A stretch of 64,000 bases of DNA from Euryodendron excelsum (Eukaryota; Streptophyta; Magnoliopsida; Ericales; Pentaphylacaceae): NCBI GenBank assembly GCA_033060915.1, contig CM065387.1, positions 27,892,001 to 27,956,000 on the forward strand, read 5' to 3'. Each line of letters begins with the position of its first letter. Position 1 is the first letter of the stretch. Shown here piece by piece: positions 45,188 through 56,812 of the stretch. A model generated the notes under the pieces. It did no database searches and was not told the DNA's origin. It was given only the letters and a program-made list of their open reading frames with translations. The position numbers and the translations under genes were made by a program.

Positions 45188-47002
45188 GGCACCTCTTTCC
45201 ACCTGCTGACACAGTTGTAGTTTGGTTAGACTGACTGCATTGTTTATGTTTTAAGGCCGTGTGTTGGCCCTTATGGATGGTGATTGTATGATGGTTATAT
45301 GTACATTATCGTTGTTATCTCTTTGTTTCTTTGCATGAGATAATGATTGATTTTTCCTTTTAGTCTTGCTTTGAATGTATGCATGTGGAAACATAACGAA
45401 TAGAAATATAAACATAGGATTACAGAAATCATGATACACATAAGAAATGGTGGGTATGCGCATGCTTTAAATGGATGTGAAAAAAAAGTGGGTGTATTGT
45501 TGCATGCGTTCAGGCAAAGCACATAGATATATACAACTCTTATGAAAACATGCCTAGAGGTAGGTTCCAATTTTCTAGGTGTAACCTAGTGTCTCCTGGG
45601 AGCTAATCATTTCGGCTTTTTGCTCCTTCCTTGAAGGTTCCTTTCTTTGCTATGCCCTTTTCCTATCGTGGCGAGATAGTAGTTGTCCCATTCTTACGGT
45701 TTTCGTTTTCTGACCCGACTCTCCTCTCTCTTACTGGAAGAGGAAGAACTGGACACTTTCTTGACTTTCTCTCGAGGATCTCACATTTGAATTAGTGGGC
45801 TCTCTAGGTGACAACTGAAGTAGCCTTTAGCAAAGGAGCAGGTAGTTTTCATCCTCAATATGAGAAGGCTTGACTTTGGACCGTAATGTAAGCCAAGTTA
45901 AGGGTGAGAAATGAAGGGTATGCAGGCTCAAATAATTTCTCTACTCCTTAACGAGGGTGATTATAAACTACAACCACCTTGAGTAAGCTTTTGCTTGTTT
46001 TTCTCACCCTCTTTTCTTTTCATTGTATGTCGCCATTGTCTTTTGCACTTGTTTAGACTAAGCAATCTTCTCTGATCTGAGAGGACTTTTCTTTAGGTTG
46101 TAGCGTGGCTATATTATAAGGTTTTCGAAAGGAAGGGTATTGAAGGCCCAAAGTGTCATACTCTTCTTGAGGTTCACTAGTGACCACTCTTTCAACACTT
46201 TCCTCTTTAGGTGTCCTTTCTCTCTCTCTCTCTCTCTTTCTTTTTTTTTTTGTAAAAACTTTTACCCACATAGGGTTCATGGTTTCTTCTTAGTTCTTCC
46301 CCAGCGCTACTATTTGCATAGCCTGAGGGTCAGTCTTAGAGCTTTGGCGTCATCCTTTAAGATAAGCAAAAGTTAACTTAGCTTATTCGTTCCGTTACTC
46401 AAGTTTGGCTCGATGTGGGGGGTGGTTCCTGGTTAGGGTGTTTGAATGAAAATCATGTATGGCTCGAGTGGGTTGTTCAAAGGAATTGCTATGCTATTTA
46501 GGGAATTTGAAATGACGACTGCTCTTCCCTTCGAGGGTCTAACTGTCGACTGTTTTGCCATGGCATCCTCCGAGTGCCTCCCTTTCTTTGTGATCCGCTC
46601 TCTCTCTTTCCTTTCTTTAGTATCTCCTCTCTTTGGATCAGAAACAATCCCCACAGATGAGGGTGCGCGTAGTATCCCCTCTTCAAGTCAAGGCATAACA
46701 ACAAGAGGGGAAATTTCTAAGAAAGGGCAACTACCAAAGATGATAAATGCAAACTTCAAATTCTTTTTCTTTCATTTCAAAGGTTTTGCATACATGACAA
46801 GCTCTTGATTAATAGTAGGTAAAAACAGAGTTGACAAAACAGGATCAATAAGAAAGTAAAGATAGAGTTTGATGAAAAGAACATCCCTTTGATAGTCACT
46901 TCTTCAAGTAGGCTTCAGGACCACGCTTGCCTCCTCCATGCTCCATCCGCTGACTTCTTCACTCGGTTGTGCTGGACGAATTGATGCATTAGCTATGGAG
47001 TG
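45188..47002 (-). other. Region between gag and PMD, element D
   Basis: No recognisable gene. It includes a CT microsatellite (about 46218-46250) and sequence near 45860-45900 related to the repeated CCTACATTACGGTCC segment of A. On the minus strand just after the gag stop, a WSMEE segment resembles EWSVEDVG of A's gag, so the ancestral gag probably continued further before a stop arose. Confidence 0.65.
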
Positions 47003-47195
47003 CTAGAGATAGGTAGTCATAGTGCAGTCAATGATTCTTCCTTTTCCTTCCTCTTCTCCAGTTGGGTCATTAAGGTTGTGCATCCCATCTTGGGCTCCCC
47101 GAAGGCTTTCCTTTGGTTCAATGGTTTTCTTTTGCTCAGCTACTTGGGGCTTTGTAGCCAGGACTTCTTCCAAGACTTGCGGTGCCTTTTCCTTA
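47003..47195 (-). pseudogene. gag: gag of element D, C-terminal remnant beyond solo LTR E
   Basis: It continues D's gag frame after the solo LTR: KAPQVLEEVLATKPQ follows EKEGIK once one duplication copy is discounted. It ends CTMTTYL with TAG at 47003-47005. Confidence 0.82.
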
Positions 47196-50100
47196 TGTCG
47201 CGCCCAAATTTTTCGCACTCGAGGAATACTCACACAAGCGGGAAAAATACTGTACTCGCTCGTTTGAACTCATCCTCCTAGAAGAATGAGTGCAACTAGG
47301 TTTGAATTGAAAAATGAATTTGAAATAAAGGGCTTTTGAAAAAGATTTGGAGTCGCCACCTAACTTGATTAAGGTGAGTTAGGTCACCTAAAAACTAAGA
47401 GTAATCCGAAGACTACACTTAGGGTTTTTGGAAAAAGGTTTTTGAAAATACCACCTTAAGAGAGGGTTTTTAAGAAAACAGGTTGTTTGGCAACCTTTGA
47501 AAAATATTTAGCCCTTTTTAGAAAAATAACTCCTTTTTGGTCTTTGAAATCAGTAATCCTAGATTTGGAGGTTGGTTACGTGTAGGGAAGACGCATTAAG
47601 CCATCACCCTACCCCGCCCTTTCGGTACCTACATGTCAATCTACTCTAGATTCACCTATGAGAGTCTTCAACTAACTATTGGCCAATCCTATCCACTTTG
47701 AAAAAAAATGCTTGAAAAAAAACTAACATGATGCATGATATGCAAGTGCAAGTTAAGAGAATTGAAAAATAGATTTGGAAATAAATTTGAAAAGAATTTG
47801 ATTTGAAAATAGATTTGAAGAGATGGAATTTGAAATTGGAAAGTTTGAAAACTTGGAAATAGGAATTTGACAATAGAAATTTTGAAATTGGAATTTTGAA
47901 AATAGATTGGAATTTGAGATTTGAAAGATGTGGAGACGGCACCCATGAGGGTGGAATTGAAAGTTTGAAAAGTGTTGTGACCGCACCTATGAAGGTTACC
48001 TACGTATCCCTTTGGGGGAATCAGGTTAGTCGTAGTTCGGACCGGAGTCCGATTAAAAATAGAAGGTTGGATTGGAAGAAAAAGATTGAATTGGAGATTG
48101 AATTTGATTTGAAGTTAGAAGAGGAGATTGGAAATTGAAATTGAGAAGATTGGACTTTGATTTGAAAAGGTAGATTTGGACTTGTTTTGGAAAGAGAAGG
48201 TTTAAGAAACCTAGACTTAAGAAAGATGAGACTTAGGAAAGACTCAAGAGTTTAATAAAGATTGGATTTAGGAAAGATTTGAATTAGGAAAGTTCCGATT
48301 TAGGAAAGCTTTGAATTAGGAAAGTTTCATTTTTGGAAAGTTTCAAATTAAGAAAGTTTTGAATTAGAAAAGTTTTCAAATTAGGAAAGTTTTGACTTAA
48401 GAAAGTTTTGAATTTGGAATGTTTTGAAATAGGGAAGTTTTGAAAGTTAGAAAGTTTCATTTTAAGAAAGGTTTGAAAAAGGAACGTTTTCAATTTAGGA
48501 AAGTTTTGAAATAGGAAAGTTTTGAAAATAGGAAAGTTTCATTTTAAGAAAGGTTTTGAAATAGGAAAGTGTTGAATTTAGAAATGTTTTGAATTAGGAA
48601 AAGTTTAGTTTAAGAAAGGCTTAAAATTTAGAAAGTTTCAAGTTAAGAAAGTTTTGAATTTGGAAAGTTTTAGAATTTTAAAAAGATTTTAAATTAGAAA
48701 AGATTTAGAAAAGGTTTGAATTAAGAAAGTTTTGAATTTAAAAAGCTTAGAATTTGGAAAGTTTAAGATTTGGAAAGTTTTAGAGTTTGAGTTTTAGAAA
48801 ATCTTGAAAGTAGGAAAGGTTGAGTTTAGGAAGGTTTTGAAAACTTGAATTTGGAAAGTTATGATTTGGAAAGGGGGTAGAATTAGGAAAGATTTAAAAG
48901 TTGAGTTTTAAAATTTAGGAAAGATTTTTATGTTCAAGTTTTGGAAACTTAAGATTTAGGAAAGTTGAGGATTAGGAAGGATGTGAATTAGGAAAGATTT
49001 GGATTAGGAAGGGATTGGATTTGGTTTCTAAAAGAGAAAGTTTGATTTCGTTTCCAAAAACGGAGGATAGGATCTAGTTTTCTAAACTAGAAGATTGGAT
49101 TTGGTGTCCTAAAGGAAAAATTTGATTTGACAAGGATTTGGAAAAGAAAATTTCTAGAAACCCTAGGTTTGGAAGTGTAGAATTTTGATGTGGGAAAGAG
49201 GTTTTGGAAATGTGTATAGTTTTGGTATAGAAAACAAGAGGTTTTGGAAACCTAGGTTCAAGGCAAAGTTTGAAAATCATGTTTTTGAAAAGAAAATTAG
49301 GGTTTCCTAATTGTGAGTTCTAGGGCTTGACTTGGACTCTAAGGAAAAAGGATTTTTGGAAAGTGCGTTTTTGGAAACGAGTTTTTGGAAGGAAATCCTA
49401 GGGAGAAGTTTTTGGAAAGTGAATTTGAAGGGAGAGTTTTTTGAAAGAGATTTTAAAGAGGAGTTTGTGGAAAGTGTGTTTTTGGAAGCGAAAGTTTTGG
49501 AAGGAAATCATAGAGAGAAGTTTCTAGAGGGAAGATTTTGGAAAGAGAGTTTTTTAGAAAGATTTTTGGAGAGAGTTTTTCTAGGAAGGTTTTTGGGAGA
49601 AGATTGTTGAAGAGAGTTTTTGGAAAGATTTTTGGGGAACATTTTTAGAAAGTGAATTTTGGGGAGAGGATTTTGGAAAGGAGTTGAAAAAGGGAGTTTT
49701 GAAAAATAGATTTTGGAAGGGAGTTTTTGAAAACAATTTTGGAGAGGAGAGTTTTAGGAAAGTATGTTGAAAAAGAGATTTTTAGGAAGAAAGACTTTTT
49801 GAAAAGAGAGTTCTTAGAAGGTGTAAAAACATCGCACTTTCCTAAAACAATTTTAACCATAAGAGAGCTAGAACCACTTTAGGAAAGCGATTTTAAAAAC
49901 AACAAGATTTGAAAATATGGACTGTATTGGTCACTTTAAATGTAACACTTTCCTAAAGCAACCCTATCCATGGAAAGGCTAGAATCACCCTAGGATTGTG
50001 ATTTTGAAAACATGTTTTGAAAAATGAGATTTTGATGCAATTTTGAAAACAAGTTTGAAAACAAATTTTTAGAAGATGCAAGATCATGATATGCACAACG

Positions 50101-50679
50101 CAATTTTGGGGTTGTGAACATACAAGGTTAAGGCTTCACCACATAATCAAGGGGGCCGGACCCACGTGGTCTCTGGTTAGACTAGAAGAAAGCCCCCGAC
50201 ACGGTGACTCTCCAATAGCCCAATCCTACACATGGACCGGGAATCTCCTTGTTTAAAGCATGCAAAGAAAGAGGGGGAAAGAGATGGGGGATTAAAATAG
50301 AGAAAACCCAAGTGGGTTAGGAGAGAGAAGAGAGAGGGGGGAAGTGTAGAAATTTAAATAGGAAGCCTACCGTATGTCTTCTTTATTTTGCGCGCCTTGC
50401 TTTCTTCGATCTTCATCTTGATCTTCGTCTTCGATCTTCAAGAGTTGTCTTCAAGCTTTAGGTTGCAGCTCTTCCAGTCTTCAAAGGAGGGTTGAAGGCT
50501 AGTATATGAGTGTATGGGGGTGTGTATAAGTGTATAGGAGGCTAGGGTTTAGCGTATGGTGGCTAGAGTTTGGAAAACCTAGGGAAGCTAGGGTTTTGGA
50601 GTTGTTCGAGCTCTGTATATCAAATCATATGATTTTTGGTTTGAGTTTGCGGACCCTTTTCACATTGGAGGAGGCTCTG

Positions 50680-50687
50680 TATTTATA
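50680..50687 (-). promoter_or_regulatory. LTR TATA box of solo LTR E
   Basis: TATAAATA on the minus strand in the conserved context, beside GGCGCC inverted repeats. Confidence 0.75.
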
Positions 50688-51599
50688 GAGGTTAGACAAC
50701 ACTGGCGCCTGTTGCAGTGGCGCCGGGCCAAAGTTTACACTGGCGCCACTAGGAGTGGTGCCAGGCCAATTTTTGGCTTGGCGCCACTAGTAGTGGCTCC
50801 AGCCATTTAGGAAATATTTAATGTCAGCAAGCAACGTAACTTTGACTAGATTTGGGCGTCTCTACTAGTGACTACCATGCAATTTTTAGCCTGGCTTTAC
50901 TAGGAGTGACTTCGAAAAGTTCGGGAATGATTTGAAGGAGCTGGGAATGACCCGGGAGGCCGGAAAGGAGCAGGAACACTTAAAATAGTGTCCTAGAGGT
51001 ATTTGACTTCAGAAATGAGGATAAGATGGGTTGAAGAGGTTGATCGGGCCTTTAGGGGCAAAACGGTTAATCGGACCGGGAAACTACCGAGACAGACTCG
51101 GAATGATCCGAAAAGGTAAAGGGGGGTTGAGAACACTATAAAAAGTAGTCTCATGAGGTTACCTGTTTGATACCCAGAGCCGGTATGGTCGAAAAAGAAA
51201 ACCGGCCCACCAGGGGCAAAATGATCATTTTATACCGGGTTGGCCGAAACTGACTTGGAATGATCCGGAAAGGTAGAGGAGGATTGAGAATACTATAAGA
51301 AGTATTCTCAGAAGGTTACCGATTTGATACCTAGAGCCGGTGTGGTTCCCGGGGCGTTCGGATGCCTAGGGGCAAAACGGTCATCTTGATCGGAAAGTCT
51401 CGAAAAAGGTCCAAAGGGCAGTTTGGTCATTTTTCACCGAAGTGGGCTAACAGACACTAGTGTTGACCTAGGTTTTGAGTGTTTCCGCCACTCTAACGAC
51501 GGTCGTCGTGACATAAGGGTTTGTTGGCAATTCCCTATATCGACCTATTTGTGAGTATTTCCGCTACTCTAACGGTTTTCTGAGTAGTTTCGCTACTCG

Positions 51600-52345
51600 G
51601 ACCGTCTCGAGGAATAAACTGTCTCGAAAGAGGGATTGGAAAGAGGTCTTACCACCTTCGAAAAGACGTGCCTGAGCTGGAACCGTCTCGAGGAATAACC
51701 TATCTCGAGAGAGGGATGGAAAAGGGGTCTTACCGTCTCTGAAAAGACGTGCCTGGATTGGAACCGTCTTGAGGAATAAACTGTCTCGAGAGAGGGGTTG
51801 GAAAGGGGTCTTACTGTCTCCAAGGAGACGTGCCTGGATTGGAACCGTCTTGAGGAATAAACTGTCTCGAAAGTGAGATTGGAAAGGGGACTTATTGTCT
51901 CCGAGGAGACATGCCTAAATTGGAACCGTCTCGAGGAATAAACTGTCTCGAGAGTGGGATTGGAAAGGGGACTTATCATCTTCGAAAAGACGTGCCTGAG
52001 TTGGAACCGTTTCGAGGAATAAACTGTCTCGAGAGAGGAATTGGAAAGGGGACTTATCGTCTTCGAAAAGACGTGCCTGAGTTGGAACCGTCTCGAGGAA
52101 TAAACTGTCTCGAGAGAGGGATTGGAAAGGGGTGTTACCGTCTTCGAGGAGACGTGCCTGGATTGGAAACATTTCGGGGAATAAACTGTCTTGAGAGAGG
52201 GATTGGAAAGGGGACTTATCGTCTCCGAGGAGACGTGCTTGGATTGGAACCGTCTTGAGGAATAAACTGTCTCGAGAGAGGGATTAGAAAGGGGTCTTAC
52301 CGTCTTCGAAAAGACGTGCCTGGGTTGGAGTAGATTTACCGTCTC
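51600..52345 (-). repeat. 81-bp tandem repeats of solo LTR E, about nine units
   Basis: CTCGAGGAATAAACTGTCTC recurs roughly every 81 bp from about 51605 to 52340. This is the longest 81-bp array in the window. Several units have GTCTTCGAAAAGAC in place of the TTCG hairpin. Confidence 0.9.
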
Positions 52346-52575
52346 GAAGAATCAACTGTCTCGAGAGAGGGGTTGGAATCGGAAAGGAAAGGACAATGCC
52401 CCTATGGGCATTTTGGTCATTTTACCTCTATTTGGGCCTGGCGGGCCCGCGAAGCGATGGACAGACGAGATTTGGACTTAGAAAGGTTGTTTCGATAGGA
52501 ATATGCCCACAATGACTTGAAAACAAGTCTGGACAGAGTGTAGACTGCCGAGCGGTCAAAAATGGGGTGCTTACA

Positions 52576-54475
52576 CCTTGATTCCCTCTTTTTCAGCTTC
52601 TTCTTTGTCAATTTCAGTAAACAAGCTATCTAGATCACCTTCACTGAATTTAGGTGGTGGGTTCGGCATTCTTGGCTCATAGATGTCCTAACCCATATCC
52701 TCATAGTCGAAGAGCTCCTCTTTTAGGCGGGCCTCAGCTTCGGCATATCTAGGGTGTAGGAATTCTTCTCCCCAGCCATCAGTAGGCACGGTATTAGCGA
52801 GAATGTCTTCCATGGGCTCTTCCACAGGCCAGTCAAGAGGATCTTGCTCTCCACTTGCGTTGTAAAGATAGATAAGGCATGGTGGTAGCTACTCTTCTCA
52901 GTCACTTTCTTCCTCGGTGTCTGACTCACCCTCAAAATATTTTGCAGCTATGATGCCATTCGGATCTGCCTCTCCTTCTGTGATGATGTTGACAGCATGG
53001 TCTAGTAAGGAATTTGTCGTGACATTAGGAGCGGGGACCGATTTTTCCTCTTGGGTATTGATGACCTTGTTATCAATGAGGTCTTCGATTTTATACTTGA
53101 AAGAGAAGTAAGACTCTATGTCATGCCCCTACCCTTTAGAATGATATTCACAGGTAAGGGCAGGGTTGAAGGTTAGAGGCAATGGGCTAGGGAATGGCCG
53201 AGGGGGTATGGGGTTTATATGCTTGGCTTTGAGAAGTTCATGATAGGCCTCTGTTTGAGTGCATGCCAAACAGGTAAATTCTCGGTTTCGCTTGTTATTT
53301 CTATTAGGGTTGAGGTATGGTCGAGCTGCGGCTGGTCCAAGAGCAAGTGCTTGAACATTAGCAGCGGGGATGTTGATGATAGGAGCAGGTGATGGTGGTC
53401 GAGCTTGATATTGGGGATAGTATGGTGGTTGTTGTGTTAGCAGGATGGCAGATACCTCTCCTTCTTTCTTGCCAATACCCTGAGTAGTTGTTACTTTCTT
53501 GGCCGCATTTGCGAATCCCTCACTTGTCTTAGCATAGGGGTCTGTGATTTTACTACTTTTCAATCCATTTTCGATCATTTCTCCTTGCATTATCAACTCG
53601 GAAAAACTCTTTCTGATGCTCAGGCACAGGCGCTCATAGTACCAACCTTGGAAGGTGTTCATAAACTGCTACACATACTCTTTTTCCAGTAGTGGGGGGT
53701 TGACTTGAGCAGCTGCCTCCCTCCATCTCAGAGCGTAACTCTTGAAACTTTCCTTCTCCCCTAGGGTCACCATCATTTAGGCACACCTATCCATGGTTAG
53801 GTCACTATTGTGTCGATATTAGGATCAGAAGGTCGCGACCAATTCATTACAGGTTGTTATCTTCCTTAAGTCTAAATGGGCAAACCACTGCAGGGCGAGC
53901 CTGATCAAGCTATGTTGAAATAGTTGCATCAGGAGTTTGGGGTCATTCCCATGTCCACTTAGTGCGCCTGCATATAGCCTCAGGTGAGCCACAGGATCTC
54001 CACTTCCATCATAATTTTGAAAATCGGGCATCTTGAATTTGGGTGGTCTTGGGTGGTGAGGAAAGAAGCATAGTTCATCATAAGATGTCCCATCGAAGGT
54101 GTCATTACCTTGTAGGCTGCATAGGGACTCTTCTAGGCCTTGTATCTTAAGATCGAGAGGGTTCAGACTTTCCTTCTTTGATGTGGCAGTTAGCAAGATG
54201 GTTTCAGGGTTTTCTTCTTCTCCTTCCTGAATGTGCACTACTTTGGGGAGTTCCTTATTCTTCCCCACATTATCGGTTTGCAGGACAACCCTTGGTGGGA
54301 TAGCTTTAGTTTCTTCGGGGTGGGATGTTGAGGCTGACGGATTCACAGCAGGTCCTTTTAAGGCCATCAGTTGTACGAGCTTAAACATCTCGTCTATTTT
54401 TGCCTTTATCTCGTTCACTTCCTCCCGTGTCACCGAGTTGTTTTGTTGATCAGGGGTGTTACCTTCACTTGTCAT
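52576..54475 (-). pseudogene. gag: gag of element D, divergent, many stops, cut by solo LTR E
   Basis: It starts MTSEGNTPDQQNNSVTREEV and keeps the gag domain (FKMPDFQNYDGSGDPVAHL, LQWFAHLDLRK), the knuckle region (TCEYHSKG, then a stop, GHD) and the acidic tail ending near SLFTEIDKEEAEKEGIK. It is clearly more distant from A, B and C than they are from each other. Stops are frequent (for example near 53823, 53672 and 53128), mostly glutamine or tryptophan codons turned to stops. It belongs to D, the oldest element here. Confidence 0.88.
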
Positions 54476-56061
54476 TTGCGCTGCTCGTTGTCAGGTAAAA
54501 ACTGGTGTTCAGAGTAGAGGGGGCACTCGCGTTCCTCTTTTTCCTTTTCTAGGAGCAATGGTAACTTAAAATGCAAGCAGTCTCACTATAAACTATTTCT
54601 AGTCTTTTGATGAGATGAGAGGGGAAAATAGAAAATAAAGAAAAGTAAAACAAAAGGATTATATGTTAGGTTCTGGATTTAGAAAGATTTTATGCAATGC
54701 ATGGCCTAAGGATGCCCCTATCTTTTGAGAGGAGCTAAGCATGATGCTTTGGCTCATATCTAGAGATAGGGGGTTGGCCTTGCATACAATATTGTACCTA
54801 TGTGGGCCTCTGCATTCATACATTCATTCATTCGATAGCAATAATAATTTTATTGAGATGAATTCTCTTTGTATATAGAATTTTTCAAAAATACATCGAA
54901 ATGGGGAGGGGGAACATTTTCCTTAGGACTTCAGCCCATTCTATATTTACATCATGGCTACCTAAACTACTCTTGAGTCTTCGGATTTACCTTCCTGAGT
55001 AGACGTCGATGTGAGACCTTGATTTTGAATTGCCTCTTGGTCTTCTTGGCATCCCTATCTTCGTGAGCGAAGAGGGATTAGGACCCATCTTTTTTAGATG
55101 ACTTTGATGCATGCCATGAATCCTTAAGGTCTCTTAGTACCCTTAAGAGTTTTGGGTTGACTTGATTTGAGCGAGAAGGTCTTTGGGCCTTTCTATGGGG
55201 GTTGATTAGATGCATGGAAAGGTGATAACTCGAGTTACTTTAGGAACTCTAGTCTTGAAATCAATTATGCGAAAAGATGTATATATAGCATAACGATGAA
55301 GATTAAGTATGACATCACAAACAAAAAGTAAAGGAAAGTAAAGCGGTCGCCCTTTCCTCCTTTGTTTTGAAATTGACGCGTGTGTCCCAAGTCCGGCAGA
55401 GGTTCAGCTATGCATGGGGTGCTATATGAGCATGAGTTTGGGGGTTTACTAATGCTTCCTAAAAAGCTCGGTTCCCGAACCTTCAAACCTCTGGCGTCCA
55501 CTCCCGAAAGGGCAAACTCCATCTTTGGTTAGTGGGTCGAGCAAGGGAACTATCAAGAGACCGTAGGCTGAGAAACTAACACAGCATCCACCCATAGTCA
55601 ATATACTGTTCCCCCTTCTATCTAGAAGGGTAGTAACCAGGTAATATATGCAAAATGCAAATGCAAGTAAGCACATCAAATGTGTGTGAAATTTTTAAAA
55701 ATGGAGGAAAGGAACCAACAACACACATCACATCCTATCCATTCATCACATACATGGCAATAAATAAGACATGAAATAAAATGTGAACAAAGGTCCACTT
55801 ACAAAAGAAAAATGCAAAGAGTTAGTAACTTTCAAAAAACTCAATGCAAGGTAAAATAGATAGTTAATGTAAGAGCATGAATGTAAGCAATGAATGCAAG
55901 TGATGACACTTATTCGAAAATCTTGAAAATCATTTTGAAAAATAAGATTTGCTTTGGAAACTTAGAAAAATTTGAAGAGTGGATAAAACTAGAAAAAATA
56001 ACCAAAGATTCTGGGTGAGTGAAGGGTGAAGGGACATGTCAATGGCCTAACCCTCTAAGTG
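54476..56061 (-). other. Untranslated leader of element D
   Basis: About 1.6 kb of leader with segments homologous to those of A to C (for example 55390-55640). No supported gene. Confidence 0.7.
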
Positions 56062-56079
56062 TCCCTAGTGGAGTCACCA
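56062..56079 (-). other. Primer-binding site of element D
   Basis: On the minus strand TGGTGACTCCACTAGGGA, two transitions from the A and B site. Confidence 0.75.
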
Positions 56080-56081
56080 GC

Positions 56082-56812
56082 TGTCGCGTCTTGATTTTTG
56101 AGACCAAGTCTTTTCAGCTCGGGAAAAACACGAAACTCTGTCATCAGAACTCATCTTCCTAGAAGAACGAGTGTGACTAAGTTTGAACTTGAAATTGGTT
56201 TGGCTAAGGGCTTTTTAGAAAAATAGGAGTCATCACCTAACTTGATTAAGGTGAGTTAGGTTACCTAAAACTAAGTGTTAATTTAAAGATTAAACTTTGG
56301 ATTTTTTAAAAAGGTTTTGAAAAACTCCCTTGAGAGAGGGTTTCTGAGAAAATAGGTTTTTTGGCAACCTTTAGAAAGTTTGAAGCCCTTTTCGAAAGTA
56401 ACTCTATTTTGGTCATTTGAAAACAGAAATCTACGGTCCGAGGGTTGATTACATGTAGGGAAGATATTCTAAGATCATCACCCTACCCCGCCCTTTTAGT
56501 GCCTACATGTCTAATCACCATTTGTTCACTCACTAGAATAACCAATTACCATTATTCACGTAATATCCACTTTAGACTTTTGAAAACGGGGTTTAGTCAT
56601 CACTTTTCGAATGAATGATTCATGATACAAGTTTTGAAAGAAGTTTGAAAACATGGGAGTTTTGAAAAGGTTTGAGATAAAAACTTTGAATTGATAGAAA
56701 CTTTTGAAAATGGGATTGTGGTTGGAACAGAAGTTATGACTGCACCATTTTAGGTTGTCTACGTATCATATTTGGCAAAAATCAGGTCATTCGTAGTTCG
56801 AGCAAGAGCCCG
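56082..56812 (-). repeat. 5' LTR of element D, 3'-terminal 731 bp only, divergent
   Basis: Its end (complement of TGTCGCGTCTTGATTTTTG) differs from the GGGCGCGACA family end. It keeps the GTGAGTTAGG, TACATGTAGG and GATACGTAGACAACC landmarks. It is cut at 56812 by element F. Confidence 0.8.

Larger units (their letters stand above)
47196..52575 (-). repeat. Solo LTR E (minus, 5,380 bp) inserted in D's gag
   Basis: A single LTR from TGTAAGC (complement 52569-52575) to CGCGACA (complement 47196-47202), with no PBS or polypurine tract beside it and gag of D on both sides. Flanks CCTTA (47191-47195) and CCTTG (52576-52580) are a target duplication with one change. Contents on the minus strand: 81-bp repeats (about nine) 51600-52345, TATA 50680-50687, GGCGCC repeats 50702-50805, structured island about 50100-50240, G-poor tract (C-poor on plus) about 48060-50090. 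It likely arose by LTR-LTR recombination. Confidence 0.93.
44870..56812 (-). mobile_element. Element D (minus): oldest host element, carrying C, E and F
   Basis: On the minus strand a truncated 5' LTR (56812 to 56082), PBS, leader, gag (split by E), spacer and antisense PMD end (cut by C) are collinear with A. Its gag, PMD and LTR are all divergent, so it is an older subfamily. Confidence 0.85.

Noticed and set aside
46053..46280. Arg/Glu-rich minus frame in D
   Set aside because: It is produced by a CT microsatellite and has no homologue in A or B.
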